Shown here: piece after piece, positions 1 to 8,373 of the stretch
Layout of the letters: every line of letters starts with the position of its first letter
How positions within the stretch are numbered: the stretch's first letter is position 1
Assembly: GCA_034436355.1 (NCBI GenBank)
Contig: DAOTVQ010000019.1
Coordinates: forward strand, 1-64,000
Direction of reading: 5' to 3'
Origin: CP2-2F sp034436355
Lineage (GTDB): Bacteria > Chloroflexota > Anaerolineae > Aggregatilineales > UBA2796
DNA: 64,000 bases
Notes under the pieces: generated by a model
The model's input: only the letters and a program-made list of their open reading frames with translations
What the model was told of the DNA's origin: nothing
Database searches by the model: none
Made by a program: the position numbers and the translations under genes

Positions 1-2421
1 GATAGTCTGCCGTAAAGCGGCATCTTCCACCAAATCAGCATAGAGCGCCGCGATGCCCATATCGGCTTTGGCAAGGTCAAGCTGCACGTTGGCGATCAGC
101 GCACGGAAGAAGCGCCAGCCGTTGTACATCTCGCGCAGCAGCGACTCATCGCCCTGATCAGCAAAAATCTCCAGTGCGTAGCCCACGCCATACCAACTGG
201 GAATGATGGCGCGGCACTGCATCCATGAAAAGACCCACGGGATAGCGCGTAAACCATCGAAACCGCCGCTGCGCCGCTTGGCAGGGCGCGAACTGATCGG
301 CAGCGTTGCCAATTCGTCAATAGGCGTCGCCTGCTGCCAGTAATCTAAAAAGCCGTGTGTCTCGTAGACCAAGGCGCGGTAGGCTTTCTCGCCCTCTGCG
401 GAGAGTGTCTCCATCGCGGCGCGCCATGCCTCACGCGGCGGCGGACGGCGCGGCGCGATGAAGGCGATCAGCACGGCGTTTAGCACTTGATGCAAATGCC
501 GCCGCGCAATGGCAGGGTTGCTGTAGCGATAGGCGATCACCTCGCCCTGCTCGGTGATTTTGATGCGCCCATGCAGCGATCCCGGCGGCGCGGAAAGGAT
601 CGCGCTGTTGGTCGGTCCGCCGCCGCGCCCAATGCTGCCGCCGCGCCCGTGAAAGAGTTCCAACTGCACGCCATGTTCAGCGCAAATTGCCGCCAAACGC
701 TCTTGGGCAGTGTATAGACTCCAGTTGGAGGCAAGATAGCCGCCGTCTTTATTGCTATCCGAATAGCCAAGCATAATCTGCTGGCGCATTCCGCGTGCGG
801 CAAGGTGTTTCTGATAGGCAGCGTTCTGGAAAAGTTCCGCCATAATGCGCGGCGCAGCCTTCAGGTCGTCCACCGTCTCAAAGAGCGGCACCAGGTCTAG
901 GCTGTTTTGCACGCCCACCTCACTAGCAAAAAGCAGCATTCCTAGCACATCGCTGGCGTGCTGAGTCATGCTGGCAATGACGGTATCTATGCTCTCTTTG
1001 CCATAGCGCTGATGCGCCTGTGCGATCATGCGCCACGTGGCGATCACCTGCTCGGTGACGGTAGAAAAGCGCGGGTCGGTTGGGAAAAGCGGGCGCCTAT
1101 TGGCGATCTCGTCGGTCAGTAACGTTTGACGGTCTGCCTCAGTGGCTGCCTCATAATCAGCACAAATGCCATAAGCACGGAACAACTCGGCAAGCGTCAT
1201 GCGGAAACGGCGTGCATCTTCGCGCACATCTAAAGGCGCAAGGTGCAGCCCAAACAAGCGCACTTTTTGGATCAGGTGGCGCACGGCGCCATCTGCCACA
1301 TGCACACCACGATTTTCGCGCAGGCTCTTTTCGATCAGGCGCAGATCGTTGAGCAGATCGGCGGTGGTGGCGTAGTAATCCGCATTAAGGCGCGCATGGA
1401 TAATATCGAGGTATTGGCGGTAAAGCTCGCCGGGATATTTCGGATGTGCATCGGCATTCGGCAGTGCCGCACGCAGTGCGTCCGAAACGTTGACCAGATC
1501 GGTGGATTGTGTGAGGTGTTCGCGCAAAAAGTCCACTTCGCGCAGATACAGATCACGTGCGGCGGCGCGCATGGTGGCAAGCGTTGCTAGGGTGACATCC
1601 GCCGTAACGTTCGGGTTGCCGTCGCGGTCACCGCCAATCCAAGACGCATAGCGTAGCAAGGGCGGCAGTTCGTCCCAGTCTTCTTCAGGATAGTGTGACC
1701 GCAGCGAGTCTTGCAGTTCAGCATAGACTTGCGGCAGCAAATCGGCAAGGCTGGAGGTAAGAAAATAGACGCCAAAGTCCACTTCATCGGCAACGGTGGC
1801 GCGTGCGGCGCGTGTTGGGCGTGTTTGCCAAAGTTCTTCAATCTCTTCGCCAATGGCAGCCAGCACAGCGCGGCGCTCACGCGGCAGCAGCGAGGTGCGG
1901 TCGTGCTGCGCCAGCCACTGGGCAATATGCCGCTGCTTGATCAGCACTTCCTTGCGTTTTGCCTCAGAAGGGTGCGCCGTCAGCACCAACCGAATGCCAA
2001 TATGTGCCAACAAAGCGCGCACTTGGGCAGCGCTGACGTTTGCTGCACGCAGATCGCGCACGGCGGACTCGATAGACTCCTCAAGCTGATCATCGCGTTC
2101 GCGCTGGCGCAGCACGCGCAGCCGCTGTTGATCTTCGGCGATGTTGATGAGTTGAAAATAGTTGCTGAATGCCTTGATCAGCACTTGCTTGGCGGGCAGA
2201 TCGAGGGCATTGATCGCTGCTTGGAGCGTTTCAGTGTGCTTGGGATCGTGCGGATTGGCGCGGCGCGCACGGCTTTCGGCGCGAATGCGCTCCACAAGGG
2301 CAAGCGCTTCTTCGCCGTGCTGCTCACGGATAATTTCGCCAAGCAAGCCGCCCAATAAGCGAATATCGGCGCTTAGGGCTGCATTCAGTTCGCTGGTAGA
2401 TGTCGCCTCAGGTGTGGTCAT
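1..2421 (-). CDS. ppc: Phosphoenolpyruvate carboxylase, C-terminus cut by window
   Basis: Carboxylates phosphoenolpyruvate with bicarbonate to oxaloacetate, an anaplerotic step in the cytoplasm. 807 codons are visible from ATG at 2421 down to base 1; bacterial enzymes are about 880-950 aa, so the last roughly 100 residues lie outside. Family motifs are intact: TAHPSEAKRK around the catalytic His, GYSDSNKDGG, the glycine loop FHGRGGSIGRGGGP, and RAIPWVFSWMQ near the visible end. It is the last visible member of a minus-strand run and starts 116 bp after the ArgH-like gene. Identification is secure; nothing suggests inactivation. Confidence 0.97.
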   Translation of the reverse strand, partial: MTTPEATSTSELNAALSADIRLLGGLLGEIIREQHGEEALALVERIRAESRARRANPHDPKHTETLQAAINALDLPAKQVLIKAFSNYFQLINIAEDQQRLRVLRQRERDDQLEESIESAVRDLRAANVSAAQVRALLAHIGIRLVLTAHPSEAKRKEVLIKQRHIAQWLAQHDRTSLLPRERRAVLAAIGEEIEELWQTRPTRAARATVADEVDFGVYFLTSSLADLLPQVYAELQDSLRSHYPEEDWDELPPLLRYASWIGGDRDGNPNVTADVTLATLATMRAAARDLYLREVDFLREHLTQSTDLVNVSDALRAALPNADAHPKYPGELYRQYLDIIHARLNADYYATTADLLNDLRLIEKSLRENRGVHVADGAVRHLIQKVRLFGLHLAPLDVREDARRFRMTLAELFRAYGICADYEAATEADRQTLLTDEIANRRPLFPTDPRFSTVTEQVIATWRMIAQAHQRYGKESIDTVIASMTQHASDVLGMLLFASEVGVQNSLDLVPLFETVDDLKAAPRIMAELFQNAAYQKHLAARGMRQQIMLGYSDSNKDGGYLASNWSLYTAQERLAAICAEHGVQLELFHGRGGSIGRGGGPTNSAILSAPPGSLHGRIKITEQGEVIAYRYSNPAIARRHLHQVLNAVLIAFIAPRRPPPREAWRAAMETLSAEGEKAYRALVYETHGFLDYWQQATPIDELATLPISSRPAKRRSGGFDGLRAIPWVFSWMQCRAIIPSWYGVGYALEIFADQGDESLLREMYNGWRFFRALIANVQLDLAKADMGIAALYADLVEDAALRQTI

Positions 2422-2537
2422 GGATTTCCAAGCCTGCATAATAGCACGTGGATCGCCACTGATCCTACCACGTTCGGCGGCACTTCACTAGCGAAGGCGC
2501 TGCCCTTTGGCGGATTGCCCAACGCCTGTGTTAAGCC

Positions 2538-3806
2538 TTACGCCAAACCGGCGCCAACCAACCATGCCATTGCCTGCTGAATTTGCGCCCGAATGGCGGA
2601 TGGCGCCGTGCCGCCGCTGTTAGCACGCTGTGCTGCGGCGTGCGTTGGCTCAAACAGGGTGAACACATCTTCGGCAAAGGCACTTGATTCCGCTTGGAAT
2701 GCTTCTAAGGAAAGTTCGACGATGCTTTTGTTGGTGCGCGCTGCGCTCACAACTAGGCGCGCCACACTCTGATGAGCATCATTGGGCGCCACGCCGCGCT
2801 CAATCAGATAGGCAGTTAAATCGGGCAGGAAAAGGCGATCATCGAGGGCATCCAGCATTGGGTCAACATCCACCGTCAGCAGTTCAACTGCCTCTTGCGC
2901 GCTGTTGATTAAGGTGCGGAGTGTGTCGGCAGCCGTGATCAGCATGTGGCTGAGCGCGCTGCGTTCCACGCTGCCCAGCGTGCCAAGCGCGGCGAACAAC
3001 TCTGCGTGCAGACGGAACGCCTGCATACGTGGTGCAAAGCTATCATCCGTGCTGAAAAAGCCGAGTGCGGTGTACAAATGCAGATCGTCGGCAAGGCGGT
3101 TCAAGTGCGCGCCGATCAGCGCAGCGGCGAATAAAAATTCGGCTGCAAAATCCGTATCAGTAACGGCATCCACGCTGTTGGGCGAAGGCTCGCCCAAGTC
3201 CAGCGCATCGGCAAGCGCACGCCGATCAAAGGTGAGGCGCGTGCCTGCCAGCGTATCGCTGCCCAACGGCAGGATGGCAGTATGTGCAATGGTAGAGGCG
3301 AGCCGATCCTGATCGCGTGCCAACATCCAGAAGAAGCTGAGTAGCCAATGGCTGCACGAAAGAATTGCCGTAGGCGTATGGCGGACATAACCGGGCATTA
3401 AGGCGCTGACATGGCTCTCTGCCTGCTCAATGAGCGCCTTTTGCAAAGCGGCAAGGTCTGCGCTGAGCGTGTTAAGCTCCTCAAGCAGCCACAGCCGCAA
3501 GGCAGTGAGCAGGCGCTCATCGGCGCTGCGTGCTTCGGCAAGTTCAGCGGCAAGCAGCGGCTCGCGTTTGAGCAAAAAAGCGTCAAGGACGGCAAAGGCA
3601 TCTTCGGCATCATCAAACGCGCCATTGGTATAGGCTGACTCGGCGCTTTGCAAGGCGTTCAGCAAACTGTCGCGCTCAAAGTCCGTGAAGTAAGCAGCGT
3701 TGGTGAGGGCGTCAAGCAGGGCGCGTGCCGCACGTAAATCAGCGGGCAGCAGGCGCAGCGTACTGCGGGCGTGATCAGCTATCGGTTGGTTTGGATCGGT
3801 AGGCAT
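2538..3806 (-). CDS. Degenerate argininosuccinate-lyase-like protein (probable pseudoenzyme)
   Basis: 422 aa, aligning over most of its length with the ArgH branch of the fumarase/aspartase superfamily. MPGYVRHTP (about 137-145) matches MPGYTHLQR, HWLL..FWMLARDQDRL matches the next helix, and LPLGSDTLAGT with NSVDAVTDTDF matches PLGxGALAGT...NSLDxVSDRDF. The catalytic features are gone. The GSSxMPxKxNP signature loop is replaced by a stretch around TDDSFAPRMQAF (253-264), the T-H-L-Q His is not in register, and the HTGRSRNDQ segment reads EARSADERL (91-99). It therefore probably cannot cleave argininosuccinate. The start is supported by CGGAGCGC upstream of ATG. No arginine genes are nearby. 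Its role is unknown; a structural or regulatory role is inference. Confidence 0.82.
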   Translation of the reverse strand: MPTDPNQPIADHARSTLRLLPADLRAARALLDALTNAAYFTDFERDSLLNALQSAESAYTNGAFDDAEDAFAVLDAFLLKREPLLAAELAEARSADERLLTALRLWLLEELNTLSADLAALQKALIEQAESHVSALMPGYVRHTPTAILSCSHWLLSFFWMLARDQDRLASTIAHTAILPLGSDTLAGTRLTFDRRALADALDLGEPSPNSVDAVTDTDFAAEFLFAAALIGAHLNRLADDLHLYTALGFFSTDDSFAPRMQAFRLHAELFAALGTLGSVERSALSHMLITAADTLRTLINSAQEAVELLTVDVDPMLDALDDRLFLPDLTAYLIERGVAPNDAHQSVARLVVSAARTNKSIVELSLEAFQAESSAFAEDVFTLFEPTHAAAQRANSGGTAPSAIRAQIQQAMAWLVGAGLA

Positions 3807-3901
3807 AAGCGCGCTCCGTATGCGTGACGGCGAATGTCATGCTCACCTATCTTACCGAGAAAGCGCAAAACGTGCTGAAAATGCGCTTGGAATGCGCGAC
3901 C

Positions 3902-4999
3902 TTAGCCGCTGCGCTGCCGATGAATGGCGCGGCTGTGCAATTGCAGCACTTCGTCTAGCACCATTTGCCGATTTTGCCGATGCACACGCGCCCAAGGTTC
4001 ACCGACTGAAAATAAGTAATGTGTGCCGAGCATGACGCGCACCTGATCGCTGTTGAACTGCAACTCGTAGAGCAGTTCGAGCATTGGCACAAGGCTGACC
4101 AATGGATCGCGGTGACCAAGAAAGACTTCCATCAGCTCCCAACGGCGCGGCATGGGCGCGTCGCGGAGGGTGCCCATCGCCGCAAAGGTGCGCGCTGTCA
4201 CGCTCCGCAAGGTGGTGCGGTAGATGCGATCATGCTCGGCGCGCACGGCTGGGCTGGCGCCATCGGTTAGCGTTTCCAGCACACGCGGCGAAATAAGACG
4301 CTCTATTGGCTCCAGCGCACCGATGCGTCCTACCAAACCGATGCCAAAGCCAAGCGCCGTATAGAAAGCACGCCCAAGATCATCGCGCAGCAGCAGAGCA
4401 GGCGCTAAGGCGGTGCGCGTCAGTTCGCCCAAGCGCCAATTAGAATCATCGGCGAAAAAGAGCGCTGCGCCACTCATGGAATGCCCGATCAGATGGACTG
4501 CCTTCAAACGCGGATCGCCCGCCGCCCGCCGCAAACCGAGCAGATTTAACCAACCTTCTACGACGCGCATCACGGCGAGCGGGCTACACTCTTCATACTC
4601 CGGCGTGCGGTCGGCAAAGAGTGTGCTGCCAAAGCCGTTCAAATCCACCGCAAGGCTGACCAAACGCCGATTCTGATTGATGAGCGCGCAAGGCATATCT
4701 TCCCAAATGGCGTGGCTGCCCGTCCAGCCGTGCATAAAGATTGCATAGCCCTCCGCACTGTCAATCATGCTTGGCAGCAGTTCGTCGGGCGTGGCATCTT
4801 CATCACCCCAGTACATATGCCAACCAAAATCTTGTAAATCTGCCTGAACCAACAGCCGATTCACCTCACTAATTGGCAATAGGTTACGGTTTGCCAAATC
4901 GCGCAGGCTGTAGCGTGCCATTTGCGTGCGTGGTGTTAATCCGTTGCCACGTTCGCGGTAACCGCTTAGCCAGCGCAGCCCTTCAGGGGTGCTGATCAT
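3902..4999 (-). CDS. Alpha/beta-hydrolase fold protein
   Basis: 365 aa, no signal peptide. After an N-terminal region of about 80 residues it has an oxyanion-type HGWTGS (90-95) and a nucleophile elbow GHSMSG (172-177, Ser174, with Ser replacing the usual Gly two residues later). D298 (GHRDPL) and H327 (GTHYLF) are plausible acid and base. The substrate cannot be told: esterase, lipase and haloperoxidase-like members share these motifs. It overlaps the antiporter gene by ATGA, so the two are probably co-transcribed and translationally coupled. Confidence 0.85.
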   Translation of the reverse strand: MISTPEGLRWLSGYRERGNGLTPRTQMARYSLRDLANRNLLPISEVNRLLVQADLQDFGWHMYWGDEDATPDELLPSMIDSAEGYAIFMHGWTGSHAIWEDMPCALINQNRRLVSLAVDLNGFGSTLFADRTPEYEECSPLAVMRVVEGWLNLLGLRRAAGDPRLKAVHLIGHSMSGAALFFADDSNWRLGELTRTALAPALLLRDDLGRAFYTALGFGIGLVGRIGALEPIERLISPRVLETLTDGASPAVRAEHDRIYRTTLRSVTARTFAAMGTLRDAPMPRRWELMEVFLGHRDPLVSLVPMLELLYELQFNSDQVRVMLGTHYLFSVGEPWARVHRQNRQMVLDEVLQLHSRAIHRQRSG

Positions 5000-6519
5000 G
5001 CGCTGATCTCCTCAGTGAGCGCTTCACCTTTTTCATTATACGCCTGATATGGCGCATCCTCAGAATCCTCGCTAGGCAGTGAAAGCATGGCGCACGCTTG
5101 CGCCAGCATCGGGCGGTCTTTCGGATCGCTGATCAGCAGCAGCTTATCGCGTGCGGCAAGCGTGGTGCTGCCGCTTGGCACGAAGGTTTGCCCCTCGCGG
5201 GCAATCAGCACGACCAAGACGCCCGACGGCAAGCCCACATCCAACAATTGGCGACCATTGGCGGCGGAATCGGGCGGCAGCACAATCTCGACCGTGGCAT
5301 CTTTCAACGGGATTTCTGGCGCTGGGCGGCGGCGTGGTTGTGGCGCTTCTACGCCCAGCCAGCGCGCAATCGGGATAATGGTCGGTCCTTGCAGCAGCAC
5401 CGATGCCAGCACCGCAAAAAAGACGAGGTTAAAGAGCGTATCGGCTTTGGGCAGCCCTGCCAACAGCGGAAAAGTCGCTAAGATGATCGGTGCGGCGCCG
5501 CGCAAGCCAACCCAACCAACCATCAGCCGTTCGCGCAGCGTGAAGCGCGAGAACAACAGCGCCACTAACGCGCTAAACGGGCGTGCAATCAGCATCAGGA
5601 ACAGCGCGACGATCAGCCCCATACCGATCCTTGGCAGCAGCCGTGAAGGAAAGACCAACAAGCCAAGCGAAAGGAACATGGTGATCTGCATCAACCATGC
5701 CAAGCCATCGTGAAAGCGCGTCAGGCTTTTCTTATGAATAAAATCGCGGTTGCCAAGCAACAACCCTGCAATGTAGACTGCCAAGAAGCCGCTGCCAGCC
5801 AAGATTGCCGTCACGCTGTAGGCAAGCATGGCGATTGCCAAAGTCAGCACGGGATATAAACCATCGTATTCAAGGCGCAGGCGGTTCAGCAACCATAGTC
5901 CAAGCAAACCAAGCAGCACGCCGCCTAGCACGCCTAATAGCATTTGCTGGGCGAAAAAAACGATTAGCATTGTGATGGGCTGATCAGGCTGCCCAACTAG
6001 GCTGGTAAAGGCAATGGTGAGGAAAACTGCCATCGGATCGTTGCTACCTGCCTCGAGTTCCAGCAGCGGCTCCAGCCTGCCACGCAGATGCACGCCGCGC
6101 CCGCGCAGCACAGCAAAGACCGCCGCCGCATCGGTTGAGGAAAGGATCGCGCCGAGCAAAAAGCCCTCCAGCAAGCCGAAATTCAAAAAAGCATGGGCAA
6201 ACAAGCCCACCAGCACAGCCGTAATGCCCACACCAAGTGTTGCCAGCGATAAACCGCTCCGCAGCGTTGGCTTGACGACGTTCCAATCCGTATCCAAGCC
6301 ACCTGCAAACAAGATCAGTGAGAGCGCTACGACGCCAATTGCCTGTGCCAGCGCCGTATCGTCAAAGGCGATGCCGCCGATGCCCTCGCTGCCTGCCAAC
6401 ATGCCCACCAGAAGAAAGAGCAGCAGCGATGGCACGCCCAACCAGCCCGCTGCCTTGCTGGCAAAAATGCTCAGCAATAACAGCGCTGCCACCACAATCA
6501 GGATCGCCTCAAACGCCAT
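4996..6519 (-). CDS. CPA1-type K+(Na+)/H+ antiporter with C-terminal RCK_C domain
   Basis: 507 aa. Residues 1 to about 390 form the multi-helix Na+/H+ exchanger domain, with a core like that of NhaP2/CvrA (SSTDAAAVFAVLRG, LEAGSNDPMAVFLT). The C-terminus (about 400-480) looks like a TrkA-C/RCK_C ligand-binding domain. The likely role is cation efflux in exchange for protons at the cytoplasmic membrane, for pH or turgor control. A very strong Shine-Dalgarno (AGGAGGTGAC) directly precedes the ATG. It is the first gene of a two-gene unit with the alpha/beta hydrolase. NhaP2/CvrA (potassium) is the closest match, but ion specificity cannot be read from sequence. Confidence 0.92.
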   Translation of the reverse strand: MAFEAILIVVAALLLLSIFASKAAGWLGVPSLLLFLLVGMLAGSEGIGGIAFDDTALAQAIGVVALSLILFAGGLDTDWNVVKPTLRSGLSLATLGVGITAVLVGLFAHAFLNFGLLEGFLLGAILSSTDAAAVFAVLRGRGVHLRGRLEPLLELEAGSNDPMAVFLTIAFTSLVGQPDQPITMLIVFFAQQMLLGVLGGVLLGLLGLWLLNRLRLEYDGLYPVLTLAIAMLAYSVTAILAGSGFLAVYIAGLLLGNRDFIHKKSLTRFHDGLAWLMQITMFLSLGLLVFPSRLLPRIGMGLIVALFLMLIARPFSALVALLFSRFTLRERLMVGWVGLRGAAPIILATFPLLAGLPKADTLFNLVFFAVLASVLLQGPTIIPIARWLGVEAPQPRRRPAPEIPLKDATVEIVLPPDSAANGRQLLDVGLPSGVLVVLIAREGQTFVPSGSTTLAARDKLLLISDPKDRPMLAQACAMLSLPSEDSEDAPYQAYNEKGEALTEEISA

Positions 6520-6638
6520 GTCACCTCCTGTTTCATAAAGTTATTTTAATTGTACGCAAAGCTGCGTCTATCGCGCAGTTTTTGCCGATTGGCTATACTT
6601 GCTGCACTTCAACAGCTTACCCAGAAAGCTATAGAGAC

Positions 6639-8333
6639 ATGCCCGAAATTCATTTTGATCGCTACTATCGTTACGATGACCTCACACGCCTGCTGCACGC
6701 TTATGCTGCGGAATTCCCTCAGTTTGTGCAAGTGCAGAGCCTTGGCAAAAGTTACGAAGGGCGCGAGATTTGGTTGGCAACGCTCACCAACACTGCCAGC
6801 GGCGCAGCGGAAGATAAGCCCGCGCTGTGGGTAGATGGCAACATTCACGCCAGCGAAGTTTCCCCTTCTTCTGCCTGTCTGTATCTCATCCACAAGCTGA
6901 CCAGCGCCTATGGCGTGGATGCAGACATCACCCGCGCCCTCGATACGCGCACCTTCTACATCTGCCCGCGCCTGAACCCCGATGGTGCAGAACTTGCCCT
7001 TGCCGATCAGCCGAAGATCATCCGCTCCAGCACGCGCCCTTATCCTTATGATGAGGAAGGCTTGGAAGGCTTGACTGAACAGGATATTGACGGCGACGGA
7101 CGGATGCTCCAAATGCGGATTCCTGACCCGAACGGGCAGTGGAAAGCACACCCAACTGAGCCGCGCCTGATGATCCGCCGCGACCCAACCGAGATCGGCG
7201 GCACGTACTATCGCATCCTGCCTGAAGGCTTGCTCAAGAACTACGACGGTGTGACGTTAACCGCTATGCGGAATAAGGAAGGGCTAGACCTCAACCGCAA
7301 CTATCCCGCCCATTGGCGGCAGGAAGGCGAGCAGCTCGGCGCCGGCGAATATCCCACCAGCGAGCCAGAAGTGCGCGCTGCCGTTGCCTTCATCGTGGCG
7401 CACCCAAACATCACGGGTGCAATCGCCTTCCACACATGGAGCGGTGTGCTGCTGCGTCCTTCTGGTGTGGCAGCCGATGATACCCTGCCGCCCGAAGACC
7501 TCTGGACATTCCAGCACATTGGCAAGAAAGGCACAGAACTGACCGGCTACCCTGCTATTTCCAACTTTCACGACTTCAAATATCACCCCAGAGAGGTGAT
7601 CACCGGCACCTTTGACGACTGGGCATACGATCATCTTGGCTTATATGCTTGGACTGTGGAAATTTGGAGCCCGCAGCGGCAAGCAGGCATCACCGAGTAT
7701 AAATTTATTGATTGGTACCGCGAGCATCCGCTGGAAGATGCCCTGACCATGCTCAAGTGGAGCGATGAGAAGCTGGATGGCAAAGGCTACATCAATTGGT
7801 ATCCCTTTGAGCATCCGCAGCTTGGCAAAGTGGAGCTAGGCGGCTGGAATATGCAGTATGCATGGCGCAATCCGCCGCCCAACTACCTAGAGCGCGAGAT
7901 TGCACCCTTTGCCGAGTGGCTGACATGGCACGCGCTGATCTCGCCTCGCTTGGAACTGCACAGCACACAGGTGACGCCACTCGGCGATGATCATTACCTT
8001 GTGCGCCTTGTAGTTCAGAATACGGGCTGGCTGCCTACCTATGTCTCCAAGAAGGCGTTAGAGCGCAAGGTCACACGCGGCGTCCTCTGCGAGGTAACGC
8101 TGCCCGAAGGCGCTACTCTGATCAGCGGCAAAGAACGCCACGACTTCGGTCAGTTGGAAGGGCGCGCCTATGCTGGCACGTCTGCTACACCATGGGCAGT
8201 CTGGCGTTTGGGCGGCACGCCCGACCGCCTGAAGGCGGAATGGGTAGTCCATGCACCGAAGGGCGGCAGGCTAGGGCTGGTGGCGCGCCAAGATCGCGCT
8301 GGCGTGGTACGTACCGAAGTAACGCTTGGCTGA
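6639..8333 (+). CDS. M14-family zinc carboxypeptidase
   Basis: 564 aa from ATG at 6639; the frame is open further upstream, but homology begins here. Zinc ligands of M14 peptidases are visible: H70 and E73 (GNIHASEV), and H265 (IAFHTWSG). The substrate-binding NRNYP lies at 219-223 and the catalytic Glu is E341 (WTVEIW). About 180 extra residues follow the peptidase domain. They look beta-rich (for example LVRLVVQNTGWLPTYVS) and may be a substrate-binding or transthyretin-like tail. No signal peptide is evident from this start, so it may be cytoplasmic. Transcribed divergently from the antiporter operon; a strong hairpin terminator follows. Confidence 0.93.
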   Translation: MPEIHFDRYYRYDDLTRLLHAYAAEFPQFVQVQSLGKSYEGREIWLATLTNTASGAAEDKPALWVDGNIHASEVSPSSACLYLIHKLTSAYGVDADITRALDTRTFYICPRLNPDGAELALADQPKIIRSSTRPYPYDEEGLEGLTEQDIDGDGRMLQMRIPDPNGQWKAHPTEPRLMIRRDPTEIGGTYYRILPEGLLKNYDGVTLTAMRNKEGLDLNRNYPAHWRQEGEQLGAGEYPTSEPEVRAAVAFIVAHPNITGAIAFHTWSGVLLRPSGVAADDTLPPEDLWTFQHIGKKGTELTGYPAISNFHDFKYHPREVITGTFDDWAYDHLGLYAWTVEIWSPQRQAGITEYKFIDWYREHPLEDALTMLKWSDEKLDGKGYINWYPFEHPQLGKVELGGWNMQYAWRNPPPNYLEREIAPFAEWLTWHALISPRLELHSTQVTPLGDDHYLVRLVVQNTGWLPTYVSKKALERKVTRGVLCEVTLPEGATLISGKERHDFGQLEGRAYAGTSATPWAVWRLGGTPDRLKAEWVVHAPKGGRLGLVARQDRAGVVRTEVTLG

Positions 8334-8338
8334 AAGCA

Positions 8339-8371
8339 GTGCGGGACGGTGAGTTTACGTCCCGCACCTTT
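8339..8371. terminator. Bidirectional hairpin terminator
   Basis: Perfect 10-bp inverted repeat (8339-8348 with 8358-8367), nine-base loop, followed by CTTTT on the plus strand. It lies between the converging ends of the M14 peptidase and the DUF4397 lipoprotein and probably serves both. Confidence 0.85.
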
Positions 8372-8373
8372 TC

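Noticed and set aside
1711..2358. 215-codon plus-strand frame inside ppc
   Set aside because: It is a shadow of the strongly conserved PEP carboxylase frame; GC-rich codons keep it open.
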